Below, in pieces: positions 40,842-48,752 of a stretch of 64,000 nt of DNA. The notes under the pieces are model-generated. The model was not told the origin of the DNA. It saw only the letters and a list, made by a program, of their open reading frames with translations, and did no database searches. A program made the position numbers and the translations under genes. The stretch is from Pseudoalteromonas sp. T1lg48 (lineage in GTDB: Bacteria > Pseudomonadota > Gammaproteobacteria > Enterobacterales > Alteromonadaceae), in the NCBI RefSeq assembly GCF_002964785.1, contig NZ_PQCC01000022.1, positions 282,619 through 346,618 of the forward strand. Reading direction: 5' to 3'. Position 1 is the stretch's first letter; the number at the start of each line of letters is the position of its first letter.

Positions 40842-41202
40842 ACACGCCAAGTTTACCCTGCAACTACTAATAAGCTGGACCATTTTAAGTGCTTTCCTTA
40901 TTGCTGCACATCTAATGAGCAGCCACTTTGCATTCTCTTTTCCAGCACCGCTCAGTGCCATGTTAGCGCTGTTTTTAGCCTTACAACTAGGGCTGATAAA
41001 ATTAACTTGGTTGCTGCCAGGCACTCAGCCGCTGCTTAGTTTTATGCCGCTTTTCTTCGTTCCCGCCGCCGCAAAGGTGGTAGAACATAGTCCGCTTATC
41101 GCCGAACACTGGCTGGTGCTTCTGCTTTGTTTATTTTTGGTACCGGCCCTGGGCCTGGTAAGCATAGGCTACCTAATGCAGCGGCTAAGGGGAGCATCAT
41201 GA
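40813..41202 (+). CDS. CidA/LrgA family holin-like membrane protein
   Basis: A small inner-membrane protein of 129 residues from the ATG at 40813 (MTIKIAALGKHAKF); a GTG at 40801 would add four residues. Four hydrophobic segments carry the LrgA pattern (FPAPLSAMLALFLALQLGLIK, LLSFMPLFFVPAAAKVVEH). Members act with LrgB partners in murein hydrolase export control or in transport of pyruvate and glycolate-like acids. It overlaps the crotonase gene upstream and the lrgB-like gene downstream (ATGA). Confidence 0.85.
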   Translation: MTIKIAALGKHAKFTLQLLISWTILSAFLIAAHLMSSHFAFSFPAPLSAMLALFLALQLGLIKLTWLLPGTQPLLSFMPLFFVPAAAKVVEHSPLIAEHWLVLLLCLFLVPALGLVSIGYLMQRLRGAS

Positions 41203-41885
41203 TGTGGCTAGCGCTACCTGCAACCCTATTGGCTTTTTTCTGTTTTCGTCACCTGCATGCTAAAGTTAATTCACCGCTATTAAACCCTGTCTTATGGACC
41301 ATAATCGCATCCGTTTTATGCTTGGTTTTATTTGACCTTGATCTGCCCAGCTACAGCCGTGCGACCTCTCCCTTTAATTACCTCTTGGAACTGGCCGTGG
41401 TAGCCCTGGCGGTGCCCTTGTACAAACAAATACACCAGCTTAAAAAGCAACTACTGCTGATCCTCATTGCCGTGGCCCTAGGCGTTATTATGGCCACCAG
41501 CAGCGCCTATGTTATTGCCACCTTGCTTGGTGCGCCAGCGCAGCTAAAGGCTTCTTTGGCCAGTCTTTCGGTCACCACCCCCATTACCCTGTTGGTAACC
41601 GAGCAACTCGGAGGGATCGCCAGTATTGCCGCTTCCATGGTGATCCTCATAGGCGTCGTGGGCGCTATTATCGGCTTTAGCCTGTTGCGTTTGTTTGGCA
41701 TTAACGATCGCTGCGCCCAAGGCCTAGCATTGGGCGGCGCCTGTCATGCCATAGGCACAGCCACGGCCATTGCCGATAACGAGTTAAGCGCCGCCTATGC
41801 CTCGGCGGCCATGGCGTTAAGCGCCCTACTCACACCGCTGCTGGTACCCCTTTACTATCCTTGGCTGGTACACTGGTTAGGATAA
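41199..41885 (+). CDS. LrgB family inner-membrane protein
   Basis: Start ATG at 41199 overlaps the previous stop (ATGA) with AAGGGGAG upstream, giving 228 residues, the family's usual length (about 230). Multiple membrane segments; the LrgB signature is SLSVTTPITLLVTEQLGGIASIAA followed by GLALGGACHAIGTATAIADNE. It works with the LrgA-like protein as an antiholin/transporter pair; the precise substrate is not determinable. A perfect 11-bp hairpin follows at 41910-41939. Confidence 0.92.
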   Translation: MMWLALPATLLAFFCFRHLHAKVNSPLLNPVLWTIIASVLCLVLFDLDLPSYSRATSPFNYLLELAVVALAVPLYKQIHQLKKQLLLILIAVALGVIMATSSAYVIATLLGAPAQLKASLASLSVTTPITLLVTEQLGGIASIAASMVILIGVVGAIIGFSLLRLFGINDRCAQGLALGGACHAIGTATAIADNELSAAYASAAMALSALLTPLLVPLYYPWLVHWLG

Positions 41886-41909
41886 GCAAGAGCACGCTTA
41901 GATTTAATT

Positions 41910-41939
41910 CTTACCTTGCTTTGTCACTAGCAAGGTAAG
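41910..41939. terminator. Hairpin after lrgB, probable terminator
   Basis: CTTACCTTGCT-ttgtcact-AGCAAGGTAAG is a perfect 11-bp stem, 25 bp after the lrgB stop. The 3' side has only a weak T-run (TGCTTACTT), so termination may be partial or factor-assisted. Confidence 0.55.
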
Positions 41940-42104
41940 TGCTTACTTAACACAAGTGGCAAATATGCTTTACTGTGCCCGTTGGTGATATCGACCCCAG
42001 AGCTTCTTTCATTTCTGCTTTTTTATTACACTGAACCTCGAGCAAGGAGTGCCATTGCGTGCTGTGTGCTTGTTATCTTTTACGTAAACTTATGGGAATC
42101 AAAA

Positions 42105-43457
42105 ATGAAAACTAAGCTCCCGCTACTTAGCTTAATTGCGGCTGCAACCCTTAGCGCTTGTAGCTCTACCGATAATGCTTTGTACTTTGAACGCACACAG
42201 CTAGAACAGGATATTAGCTATCTCGCCAGTGACGACCTCAAAGGCCGCAAAAGCTTCTCTGCGGAAATCGACGTTGCCGCGGATTACATAGCTCAACGCT
42301 TTACCAGTATCGGCTTGCAACCTATGCCCGGCGCCAAAGATTTTAAGCAGCAATTTGACCTGCATTCGGTGACGCCAAAGTCTGTAGCAATCACACTGAA
42401 TAACCAGTCAATTACGCAGGAGCGCGTTGCCGTTGTTTCTCAGTCTGCGGGCTTTTCCTGGCAACAAACCGATGAGCTGACGATCACCCATATCTCAGCT
42501 GACACCGATCTTCGTGAACAACTGCGGGAATTAAATCAACAAGGTGGTAACCATCTGGTGCTTGTTGATAAAGCCCACGAAGAAGTCTTCGCTCGGTATC
42601 AGAACTATTTCAACAATGGCCTGACTAAGCTCGAACTCAAAGATCAAGGCGCCATGGTCTTGGTACTAGGTCATGAAGGTGAAGTCAGCGAATTAGACGT
42701 TAAAGTTGTCAATGAGGTAAAGACTCAGCAACTCACCAATGTTATCGGTATTTTGCCCGGCAAGAAAAAAGACGCCGACGTGGTGCTCTTTAGCGCTCAT
42801 TATGATCACCTCGGCGAAAGCAAAGGTGATAAGCATGACCACAAGAATGAGGAAGAATCTGAGCAAGACACCATTTATAACGGTGCCAATGATAATGCCT
42901 CGGGCACAGGTGCCATGTTGAATCTGGCTCAGCATTATGCCCACCTTGGCGATAACGAACGCACCCTTATGTTTGCCGCTTTCACCGCCGAAGAAATGGG
43001 CTTGATCGGCTCTAAACACTTTGCCACCACGCAAAACCCAGATACGATCGCCGCTATGATCAATATCGAAATGATCGGTAAACCCTCTCCATTTGGTAGC
43101 GGTAAGCTATGGATGACGGGGGCAGATAAATCTGATTTACAGGCGGTGCTTAACCAAAGCCTGCCGCAAGAGAATCATATTCAGGCCAACCCCTATCCTA
43201 AGCTGAATTTATTTTACCGCTCCGATAATGCCTCTTTAGCAGGTATGGGTGTCCCGGCACATAGCTTTAGCTCTACTGACATGGCCAATAACGACCATTA
43301 CCACACCCCTAAAGACGAGCTGGCAAACCTGGACTTTGAGTCTATCTACAAGTCGGTAACCCTATTGGCAATGGCAAGCAAGCCACTGGTGAGCGCGAAA
43401 GCAACCCCTTCACGGGTAGCACCACTAAAAGATAATGCCGAAGGTAAAATTTACTGA
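42105..43457 (+). CDS. M28 family zinc aminopeptidase lipoprotein
   Basis: Start set at the ATG at 42105, where a lipoprotein signal begins (MKTKLPLLSLIAAATLSAC); the longer upstream frame lacks a signal. 450 residues. Zinc ligands of the M28 fold are visible: His in FSAHYDHLGE, Asp in YNGANDNASGTGAML, the general-base and ligand Glu pair in AFTAEEMGLIGSKHF, and the last His in TDMANNDHYHTPKDE. The insert DKHDHKNEEESEQD near residue 245 is unusually charged. The role is likely extracytoplasmic peptide trimming. A strong terminator follows. Confidence 0.92.
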   Translation: MKTKLPLLSLIAAATLSACSSTDNALYFERTQLEQDISYLASDDLKGRKSFSAEIDVAADYIAQRFTSIGLQPMPGAKDFKQQFDLHSVTPKSVAITLNNQSITQERVAVVSQSAGFSWQQTDELTITHISADTDLREQLRELNQQGGNHLVLVDKAHEEVFARYQNYFNNGLTKLELKDQGAMVLVLGHEGEVSELDVKVVNEVKTQQLTNVIGILPGKKKDADVVLFSAHYDHLGESKGDKHDHKNEEESEQDTIYNGANDNASGTGAMLNLAQHYAHLGDNERTLMFAAFTAEEMGLIGSKHFATTQNPDTIAAMINIEMIGKPSPFGSGKLWMTGADKSDLQAVLNQSLPQENHIQANPYPKLNLFYRSDNASLAGMGVPAHSFSSTDMANNDHYHTPKDELANLDFESIYKSVTLLAMASKPLVSAKATPSRVAPLKDNAEGKIY

Positions 43458-43479
43458 TCTTAAGTAGTGAATTAGTTAT

Positions 43480-43506
43480 AAGGCGGCCTAAGGGCCGCCT
43501 TTTTTA
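43480..43506 (+). terminator. Intrinsic terminator after the M28 peptidase
   Basis: Stem AGGCGGCC-taa-GGGCCGCCT followed by TTTTTT, 22 bp after the stop codon. Confidence 0.92.
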
Positions 43507-43535
43507 TATCCGTAAGATTATTTAAGACAATAAAG

Positions 43536-43631
43536 AGCGTGAGATGACGCCTGGGCCACTAAACGATAGGCAATAAAAAACCCCGACCATTACTGATCAG
43601 GGTTTGTTTATTAGTGGTGCCCAGAGGCGGA
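43536..43631 (-). repeat. 96-bp direct repeat, copy 1 (terminator plus tRNA-Phe 3' end)
   Basis: Nearly identical to 43737-43832 (about two differences visible). It contains a tRNA-operon terminator (minus strand AACCC-TGATC loop GGTC-GGGGTTTTTT at 43574-43609) and the last 17 nt of a tRNA-Phe including CCA (43615-43631). After that the sequence diverges, so this is the downstream end of a broken tRNA-Phe gene. Confidence 0.85.
43615..43631 (-). pseudogene. tRNA-Phe remnant, 3' end only
   Basis: Matches the CCA end, acceptor 3' strand and start of the T-arm of the intact tRNA-Phe genes, then is interrupted. The rest of its T-arm (TCGAACCACC on the plus strand) reappears at 43717-43726 after an 85-bp insertion. 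The anticodon half is missing, so no functional tRNA can be made. Confidence 0.8.
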
Positions 43632-43714
43632 TAAAATTGTCGGGAACAATTTTAGACAGCGACGGCTGGCCGCTTAGCCTTGGATAAGCGGTGAACTACA
43701 GGGAGGTAGTTCAC
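43632..43714. repeat. Three consecutive hairpins inserted in a tRNA-Phe remnant
   Basis: TAAAATTGT-cggga-ACAATTTTA (43632-43654), CCGCTTA-gccttgga-TAAGCGG (43670-43691) and GTGAACTAC-agggag-GTAGTTCAC (43691-43714). All stems are perfect and every loop contains GGA on the plus strand. It is probably a dispersed palindromic repeat of this genome; loops with GGA also resemble CsrA-binding hairpins. No open frame. Confidence 0.65.
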
Positions 43715-43736
43715 CATCGAACCACCTAAAATAGAA

Positions 43737-43832
43737 AGCGTGAGATTACGCCTGGGCCACTAAACGATAGGCAATAAAAAACCCCGACCATTGCTGATCA
43801 GGGTTTGTTTATTAGTGGTGCCCAGAGGCGGA
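43737..43832 (-). repeat. 96-bp direct repeat, copy 2
   Basis: Second copy of the unit at 43536-43631. It contains the terminator that ends the tRNA array (43774-43811) and the 3' end of the intact tRNA-Phe gene at 43816-43891. Confidence 0.85.
43774..43811 (-). terminator. Intrinsic terminator of the tRNA operon
   Basis: On the minus strand an AACCCTGATC / GGTCGGGGTT stem is followed by a T-run, 5 bp after the CCA of the last intact tRNA-Phe. A second copy lies at 43574-43609. Confidence 0.8.
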
Positions 43833-43891
43833 ATCGAACCACCGACACGGGGATTTTCAATCCCCTGCTCTACCGACTGAGCTATCTGGGC
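43816..43891 (-). tRNA. tRNA-Phe (anticodon GAA)
   Basis: 76 nt with encoded CCA. The minus strand reads GCCCAGATAGCTCAGTCGG, anticodon loop TTGAAAA (GAA), T-loop GGTTCGATTCC and acceptor TCTGGGCA-CCA. The acceptor stem and all arms pair fully. It is identical to the two other tRNA-Phe copies upstream and is the last gene of the operon. Confidence 0.97.
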
Positions 43892-43997
43892 AAGAATTAG
43901 TTTCTTGTGCTCTAAATTCATCCATGAAGCGAGGTCCTGTCGTCATCCTGACTCCACCTCAACGAACTGCGAAGCTAGGCTTCGGTTTCGTTTCGCC

Positions 43998-44016
43998 CGA
44001 CTGAGCTATCTGGGCA
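43998..44016 (-). pseudogene. tRNA-Phe remnant, 5' end only
   Basis: The minus strand gives the acceptor 5' strand and D-arm start of tRNA-Phe (GCCCAGATAGCTCAGTCG), then changes to unrelated sequence that includes the hairpin GAAGC-tag-GCTTC. The anticodon and T-arm are absent. With the 3' remnant at 43615 it shows the array once held more tRNA-Phe copies. Confidence 0.75.
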
Positions 44017-44051
44017 ATAAAAATGGTACTGTTTAGCACCATATTTAATAA

Positions 44052-44127
44052 TGGTGCCCAGAGGCGGAATCGAACCACCGACACGGGGATTTTCAATCCC
44101 CTGCTCTACCGACTGAGCTATCTGGGC
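44052..44127 (-). tRNA. tRNA-Phe (anticodon GAA)
   Basis: 76 nt with encoded CCA, same sequence as the copy at 43816-43891. It is the third gene of the array, 8 bp downstream of tRNA-Thr. Confidence 0.97.
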
Positions 44128-44135
44128 AATATAAA

Positions 44136-44211
<76 letters not shown>

Positions 44212-44257
44212 ACACAAAAGTGTGCGTATTCCCGATTGAATCAAGAACACCAAATAA

Positions 44258-44333
44258 TGGTGCCCAGAGGCGGAATCGAACCACCGACACGGGGATTTTC
44301 AATCCCCTGCTCTACCGACTGAGCTATCTGGGC
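44258..44333 (-). tRNA. tRNA-Phe (anticodon GAA)
   Basis: 76 nt with encoded CCA, identical to the other copies. It is the first gene of the tRNA operon, immediately downstream of a near-consensus promoter. Confidence 0.97.
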
Positions 44334-44342
44334 GTGCGGCGT

Positions 44343-44371
44343 ATTAAACGGTTTTTAGGGTATCAAGTCAA
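44343..44371 (-). promoter_or_regulatory. Sigma-70 promoter of the tRNA operon
   Basis: Minus strand TTGACT (complement of 44366-44371), 17-bp spacer, TTTAAT (complement of 44343-44348), about 10 bp before the first tRNA-Phe. It is followed by a short GC-rich CGCCGCAC segment near the start, resembling a stringent discriminator. Confidence 0.75.
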
Positions 44372-44450
44372 CCATTTTTTAAAATAAACAATTCGTTTGC
44401 ACACAATTCATGCAAACTGGGATTTATTGCCGAAAATCCCAGCAAATCGC

Positions 44451-44723
44451 TTATTTTTCAGGTGGTCTGTAACCTTCAATTTCGACTTCTTTACCTTCGA
44501 AAAGGAAACCCACCATCTGCTCCTCGAGGAAAGTACGATGCTCAGGATCCATCATATTAAGATGCTTCTCATTGATCAGCATGGTCTGCTTTTGCTGCCA
44601 CTGTGACCAGGCTTCTTTCGAAATATTATTAAAGATCTTCTCGCCCACTTCACCTGGGTATAACTGATAATCTAGCCCCGGGGCTTCTTTTTGCAATTTT
44701 TGGCAAAATACTGTGCGTGCCAT
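44451..44723 (-). CDS. yggX: Probable Fe(2+)-trafficking protein YggX
   Basis: Small cytoplasmic protein protecting Fe-S clusters from oxidative damage and supporting iron traffic. Start at the ATG ending at 44723 ([18 protein letters not shown]), giving 90 residues (E. coli 91). The conserved Cys7 is present. Family segments [19 protein letters not shown] and [22 protein letters not shown] match. It lies just downstream of mutY on the same strand, the conserved mutY-yggX pair. Confidence 0.96.
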   Translation of the reverse strand: MARTVFCQKLQKEAPGLDYQLYPGEVGEKIFNNISKEAWSQWQQKQTMLINEKHLNMMDPEHRTFLEEQMVGFLFEGKEVEIEGYRPPEK

Positions 44724-44765
44724 ATTTATCCTCACCTACGCAGCTGTTTATATTAGTGTCCTAGT

Positions 44766-45832
44766 TTACCCTAATGCAGAAGCGCTCGCATCTGCCAAGT
44801 GACGCTTTAATTGTTTCAACAACTTCTTAGTCGGGGCTGCAAGACCAACCTGAGGCTCGTTATTTAGGTCGTACTCTAGCAATCCACCTTCTGCCAAGCC
44901 AGCCGGTGCCTTATCCAACAGCACCACCATGGGATTAATATTGAGCTGGAAATGGGAGAAGATATGAGTAAAGGCTCAAGGTCATGCACCTTACCCTGCC
45001 ATTGTTGTTGCGCCACATGTTGTTGCGCCTGCTCCTTTTCGGCAAATTCCAAAAAGCAGTGCAGTCCACCCCAAATACCACTGCTGGGCCTTTTCTCCAT
45101 ATAGGTGTGCCCATCAATAACGGGAATTATCATGGTGCAGCTTTTTTTCGGCACCTGCTTTTTCGGCTTGGAATGTGGAAACTCGCCAACCTTATTGTGC
45201 TTGAACGCTAAACAGCGACTTTTAAGCGGACAGGGGTCGCAATCAAACTTGCTGCGTGAACATAGACTTGACCCCAAGTCCATCATGGCCTGATTAAACT
45301 GGGTCACGCCGTCTTTAGGGGTAAGCTGTTCACTTAGCTGCCACAGCTGATTTTCAACCTTTTTAACCCCATACCAGCCTTCAACCATAAAGCAGCGGGC
45401 CAGCACACGTTTAACGTTGCCGTCCAGAATGGGGTGATGCTCGCCTCGCGACAAACTTAAAATGGCTCCGGCGGTGGAGCGACCAATGCCCGGCAGCGCC
45501 ATCACCTGCTCCAAGGTCTGTGGAAACTCCCCCTGGTGCTCGGCACAAATAAGCTGTGCCGTTTTATGGAGATTTCGCGCCCGCGCATAATAGCCCAGGC
45601 CGGTCCAGTAATGCAGCACCTCATCCTCATCGGCTTCGGCCAAGTCTTCTATGGTGGCAAAGCGCGCCATAAAACGATTAAAGTAGGGGATCACGGTAGC
45701 TACTTGAGTTTGTTGTAGCATGATCTCCGAAACCCAAACCTTGTAAGGCGTTTTAGCTAATTGCCAAGGCAAGGTTTTACGCCCATATAAGTCGTACCAA
45801 TCGACGATTTGCTCGGCGAACCAGGTTCGCAT
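44766..45832 (-). pseudogene. mutY: Adenine DNA glycosylase MutY, frameshifted near the 3' end
   Basis: Removes adenine mispaired with 8-oxoguanine. The first 290 or so codons are intact: [21 protein letters not shown], the helix-hairpin-helix [13 protein letters not shown] with catalytic Asp in [13 protein letters not shown], and the Fe-S cysteines C-x6-C-x2-C-x5-C. After HDLEP the open frame ends in unconserved residues (stop 44876). The other frame continues as [20 protein letters not shown] and [14 protein letters not shown] to a stop at 44766. One T missing from the TTT run (A-run 44970-44972 on plus) explains it. The lost part is the 8-oxoG-recognising domain end. Start ATG ending 45832; an upstream GTG is possible. 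Confidence 0.85.
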
Positions 45833-45982
45833 CTGCTGAGATAATTCCACTACATTACTCTTTGCTTTTTTAAATTGCGCCCAGTCTATAATTGTGCCGA
45901 TAAATATCAATAGGCGTTGACTTGTACTTAAGCACACAAGTGGGGATAATACGCACCCATTTTCAATAGGACAGCCACTATC

Positions 45983-46708
45983 ATGAGTGAATCAACACAA
46001 CAGGCTCTTGCGCAAGCCGAGCGCGAAGGCAAATATATTCGCAAGGTGCGCAGCTTTGTAAAACGTGAAGGCCGCTTAACCAAAGGCCAGGCAGCGTCAT
46101 TAGAAAAGTGTTGGCCAAGCATGGGCCTAGAACATAAAGACGGTCTACTTGATTTCACCAAGGTATTTGGCAACGACAACGATGTTGTACTGGAAATCGG
46201 TTTCGGCATGGGTAAGTCTCTGGTCGAAATGGCTAAAAATGACCCGAACAGCAACTTTATCGGCATAGAAGTACACCGCCCGGGTGTAGGTGCTTGCTTA
46301 ATGGATGCCGATGCCCAAGGTGTGACGAACCTACGCGTTTTCGAACACGATGCCGTTGAAGTACTGGCGGACTGTATTGCCGACGGCTCACTGGCCAAGG
46401 TGCAGCTGTTCTTCCCCGATCCATGGCATAAAAAGCGCCACCATAAGCGTCGCATAGTGCAGCCGGAGTTTGTCGAAAGTCTACGCAGTAAATTGAAAAT
46501 CGGCGGCGTATTCCATATGGCCACCGATTGGGAAAACTATGCCGAGCATATGCTGGAAGTAATGCAGGCAAACGAAAACTACGCTAATCAGTCGCCAACC
46601 AATGACTATGTACCGCGTCCCGACTCGCGCCCGTTAACCAAGTTCGAACAACGCGGCCACCGTCTTGGCCACGGCGTATGGGATCTTATGTTCGAGCGTG
46701 TGAAATAA
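45983..46708 (+). CDS. trmB: tRNA (guanine-46-N7) methyltransferase
   Basis: SAM-dependent enzyme forming m7G46 in the tRNA variable loop. It has 241 residues (E. coli 239). The SAM-binding motif is [16 protein letters not shown] near residue 71. The signature [18 protein letters not shown] is near residues 140-158. The C-terminal [22 protein letters not shown] is typical. It is divergent from mutY, the widespread trmB/mutY arrangement, with rsmC starting 1 bp after its stop. Confidence 0.97.
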   Translation: MSESTQQALAQAEREGKYIRKVRSFVKREGRLTKGQAASLEKCWPSMGLEHKDGLLDFTKVFGNDNDVVLEIGFGMGKSLVEMAKNDPNSNFIGIEVHRPGVGACLMDADAQGVTNLRVFEHDAVEVLADCIADGSLAKVQLFFPDPWHKKRHHKRRIVQPEFVESLRSKLKIGGVFHMATDWENYAEHMLEVMQANENYANQSPTNDYVPRPDSRPLTKFEQRGHRLGHGVWDLMFERVK

Positions 46709-46709
46709 G

Positions 46710-47756
46710 ATGCAGTTGAGTAATCCATCGCAGCTGTTGCTGCGCAGTGATGAGCTATTGAGTGCCGACTCAATTTTAGTGGTTAACTTTAACTGCGATG
46801 GTTTCGCTCACCAATTGCGGGCACTTAACCCACAAGGGAATATTTGCCTGTTCAGTTATAATTTTGCCGACGGCCAGTTTGCAAAAAATCAGCTGAGCGG
46901 CGCCAATGTCACTACCCTGGTTGCTCATCAGTTACCGGAGCAAAAGTTCGATCTGGTGATTTACTACTACCCTAAGGCCAAGGCCGAAGCCCTGATGACC
47001 TTGGATAATATTCGCGCCAGCATCAACGCCGATGCACGACTCTTGGTAGTGGGAGAGAAAAAGGGCGGCGTTAAATCTATCGAGAAACAGCTAAAGGGCC
47101 TGGCTCAGGGCCATAAGGTGGACTCAGCCAAGCATTGCCAGCTATATCAATATACGGATATCGACCTGCTAACCGAGTTTGATATTAGCCGCTACCAAAA
47201 GAACTTTACGCTGACGCACGATATCGCCGGACAAAGCATAGAGTGCGAGATTGTCAGCCTACCCGGGGTGTTTAACCATGGTCAATTAGATGATGGTACC
47301 GCCCTGCTTTTGGATAGCCTGCCCGCTTACCCTAAAGCGAAAAGTCTGCTGGACTTTGGCTGTGGTGCAGGCATTATTGCCAGCTTCTGTGCCAAACGAA
47401 ACCCCAAGATTAAAGTCACCGGGTTAGACGTTAATGCCCTGGCCGGGTATGCCACGGCGCAAACCTTTGCCGCCAACGACATCGATGGCACAGTGTTACT
47501 CAGTGATGGATTGAGCGAAGTAGATAAACGTTTTGACCTGATCATCAGTAATCCACCGTTTCACACAGGCTTGAAAACCGACTATAAAATCACCGAACGT
47601 TTCTTTGCCGCAGCCAAGGACCATTTAAACCGAGGTGGCGAGTTAACCCTGGTAGCCAATAGCTTCTTGGCCTACCCTGAGCAACTGCAGATGCAGTTTA
47701 AGCATCATGACACCTTGACCAAAACCAAACGTTTTGCCGTATATCAAAACCGCTAA
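46710..47756 (+). CDS. rsmC: 16S rRNA (guanine-1207-N2) methyltransferase
   Basis: SAM-dependent enzyme methylating G1207 of 16S rRNA in the 30S subunit. It has 348 residues (E. coli 343), with the duplicated methyltransferase layout of RsmC: a degenerate N-terminal domain (about 1-165) and an active C-terminal domain with SLLDFGCGAGIIASF near residue 212 and the catalytic NPPF motif in ISNPPFHTGLKTDY near residue 276. It begins 1 bp after trmB and so is probably co-transcribed. The 3' end overlaps the convergent next gene by 4 bp. Confidence 0.93.
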   Translation: MQLSNPSQLLLRSDELLSADSILVVNFNCDGFAHQLRALNPQGNICLFSYNFADGQFAKNQLSGANVTTLVAHQLPEQKFDLVIYYYPKAKAEALMTLDNIRASINADARLLVVGEKKGGVKSIEKQLKGLAQGHKVDSAKHCQLYQYTDIDLLTEFDISRYQKNFTLTHDIAGQSIECEIVSLPGVFNHGQLDDGTALLLDSLPAYPKAKSLLDFGCGAGIIASFCAKRNPKIKVTGLDVNALAGYATAQTFAANDIDGTVLLSDGLSEVDKRFDLIISNPPFHTGLKTDYKITERFFAAAKDHLNRGGELTLVANSFLAYPEQLQMQFKHHDTLTKTKRFAVYQNR

Positions 47757-48214
47757 AGCGCTTGCGCCCTATTTTGCCGAGGCAAACATGGGCGTTTATG
47801 CACTCGCTTTGCAAGAGTGCAACCGAGCTTAAACTCCCGGCCATCCGCCAACAATAAGTACAGCATTCCACGACGCACCACATACACACCGTTTTGTTGA
47901 AAGCGTCGTAAATAACGCCACGCCAATCTCGGATCACAGCTTACAAACACGCTGGTCTCACGGTAAAGCATGCGCTTATCACCACCAAAGCCATTGGTGT
48001 AACGAAAGTGCCTAATCGCATCAATCAGCAAGCCGTGTAGATAGCGATTTTTGCGTATTCCTACTTTCCGCCCATAGGGGTTAAAGGCGGTAATGACGCA
48101 TCCGCTTGCCGCTTTAGGCAGCGGCTGCGCAAACACAAAGCTAGCTTCTTTATAATCATCTAGATAGACATCAAGCAACGCCGGGGCGATACGCTTTATC
48201 TCTGGCGTTAACAT
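47753..48214 (-). CDS. DUF3293-type protein, function unknown
   Basis: A 153-residue basic cytoplasmic protein. The segment CVITAFNPYGRKVGIRKNRYLHGLLIDAI near residues 38-66, followed by ETSVFVSCDPRLAWRYLRRFQQNGVYVVRRGMLYLLL, follows the DUF3293 pattern (ITA.NP.G near the start, aromatic C-terminal repeat). No catalytic motif is evident. It is convergent with rsmC and divergent from the arcA leader region. Confidence 0.6.
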   Translation of the reverse strand: MLTPEIKRIAPALLDVYLDDYKEASFVFAQPLPKAASGCVITAFNPYGRKVGIRKNRYLHGLLIDAIRHFRYTNGFGGDKRMLYRETSVFVSCDPRLAWRYLRRFQQNGVYVVRRGMLYLLLADGREFKLGCTLAKRVHKRPCLPRQNRAQAL

Positions 48215-48419
48215 TCGTCTCTTGCTACCTCGCTTAGTTTAGTGCTTACAATTTAACCATAGTATTGATAATGCTCACACGACGGCAGCATCGACGTTTT
48301 TTTGTTTAACTAAATGCAACAAAAGCCGAATAATTCGTAAAAAAACGTTATCAAGCGTAAAAAACACAGTAAAAGTATAAAAATAAAGGAACTTTTTTAC
48401 AGAACAGTCATCCCATGCT

Positions 48420-48506
48420 TTGAAGGTAAAAAAGAGAATGATATACTATCTCCTTGGCTCAAAATTCGCCCTTGAATTTATTATTTTTTAAAGGTCGATT
48501 TTGAGC
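48420..48506 (+). ncRNA. Putative long leader or small RNA upstream of arcA
   Basis: The 538 bp between the DUF3293 gene and arcA contain no gene. A promoter-like pair TTGAAG-16 bp-TATACT (48420-48447) points at a 17-bp imperfect stem, GCTCAAAATTCGCCCTT (48457-48473) with AAGGTCGATTTTGAGC (48491-48506), enclosing an AT-rich loop with TTATTTTTTA. This could be the 5' end of a leader of about 300 nt or a separate small RNA. It is structural inference only. Confidence 0.35.
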
Positions 48507-48653
48507 GTCTTACCCTAAAGCAAGCAAAGACTTGATGAACAAAGGGTGAGCAAATTCGATTGTATGTCAACAAAGAACGCCGGCTGCAAAATTAGTGTAA
48601 ATAGTCAAGCAAGGCAGTTGAGTACGTCTAAATTTTATCCAAATTGATTTTAC

Positions 48654-48682
48654 TTGTTAACATTTAGATATACTCCTATAAT
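48654..48682 (+). promoter_or_regulatory. Proximal promoter of arcA
   Basis: TTGTTA (48654-48659), 17-bp spacer, perfect TATAAT (48677-48682), 70 bp before the arcA start. Match and spacing are good for sigma-70. Confidence 0.7.
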
Positions 48683-48752
48683 CGCAAGTATTCGGAGAGT
48701 TCCTATTTTCCGGCTTTATGTAAATAATTTATTCCGAAAAGGTTAATAAACA

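Noticed and set aside
48657-48715. A riboswitch upstream of arcA
   Set aside because: No known aptamer core is recognisable; only simple promoter elements and AT-rich sequence are present.
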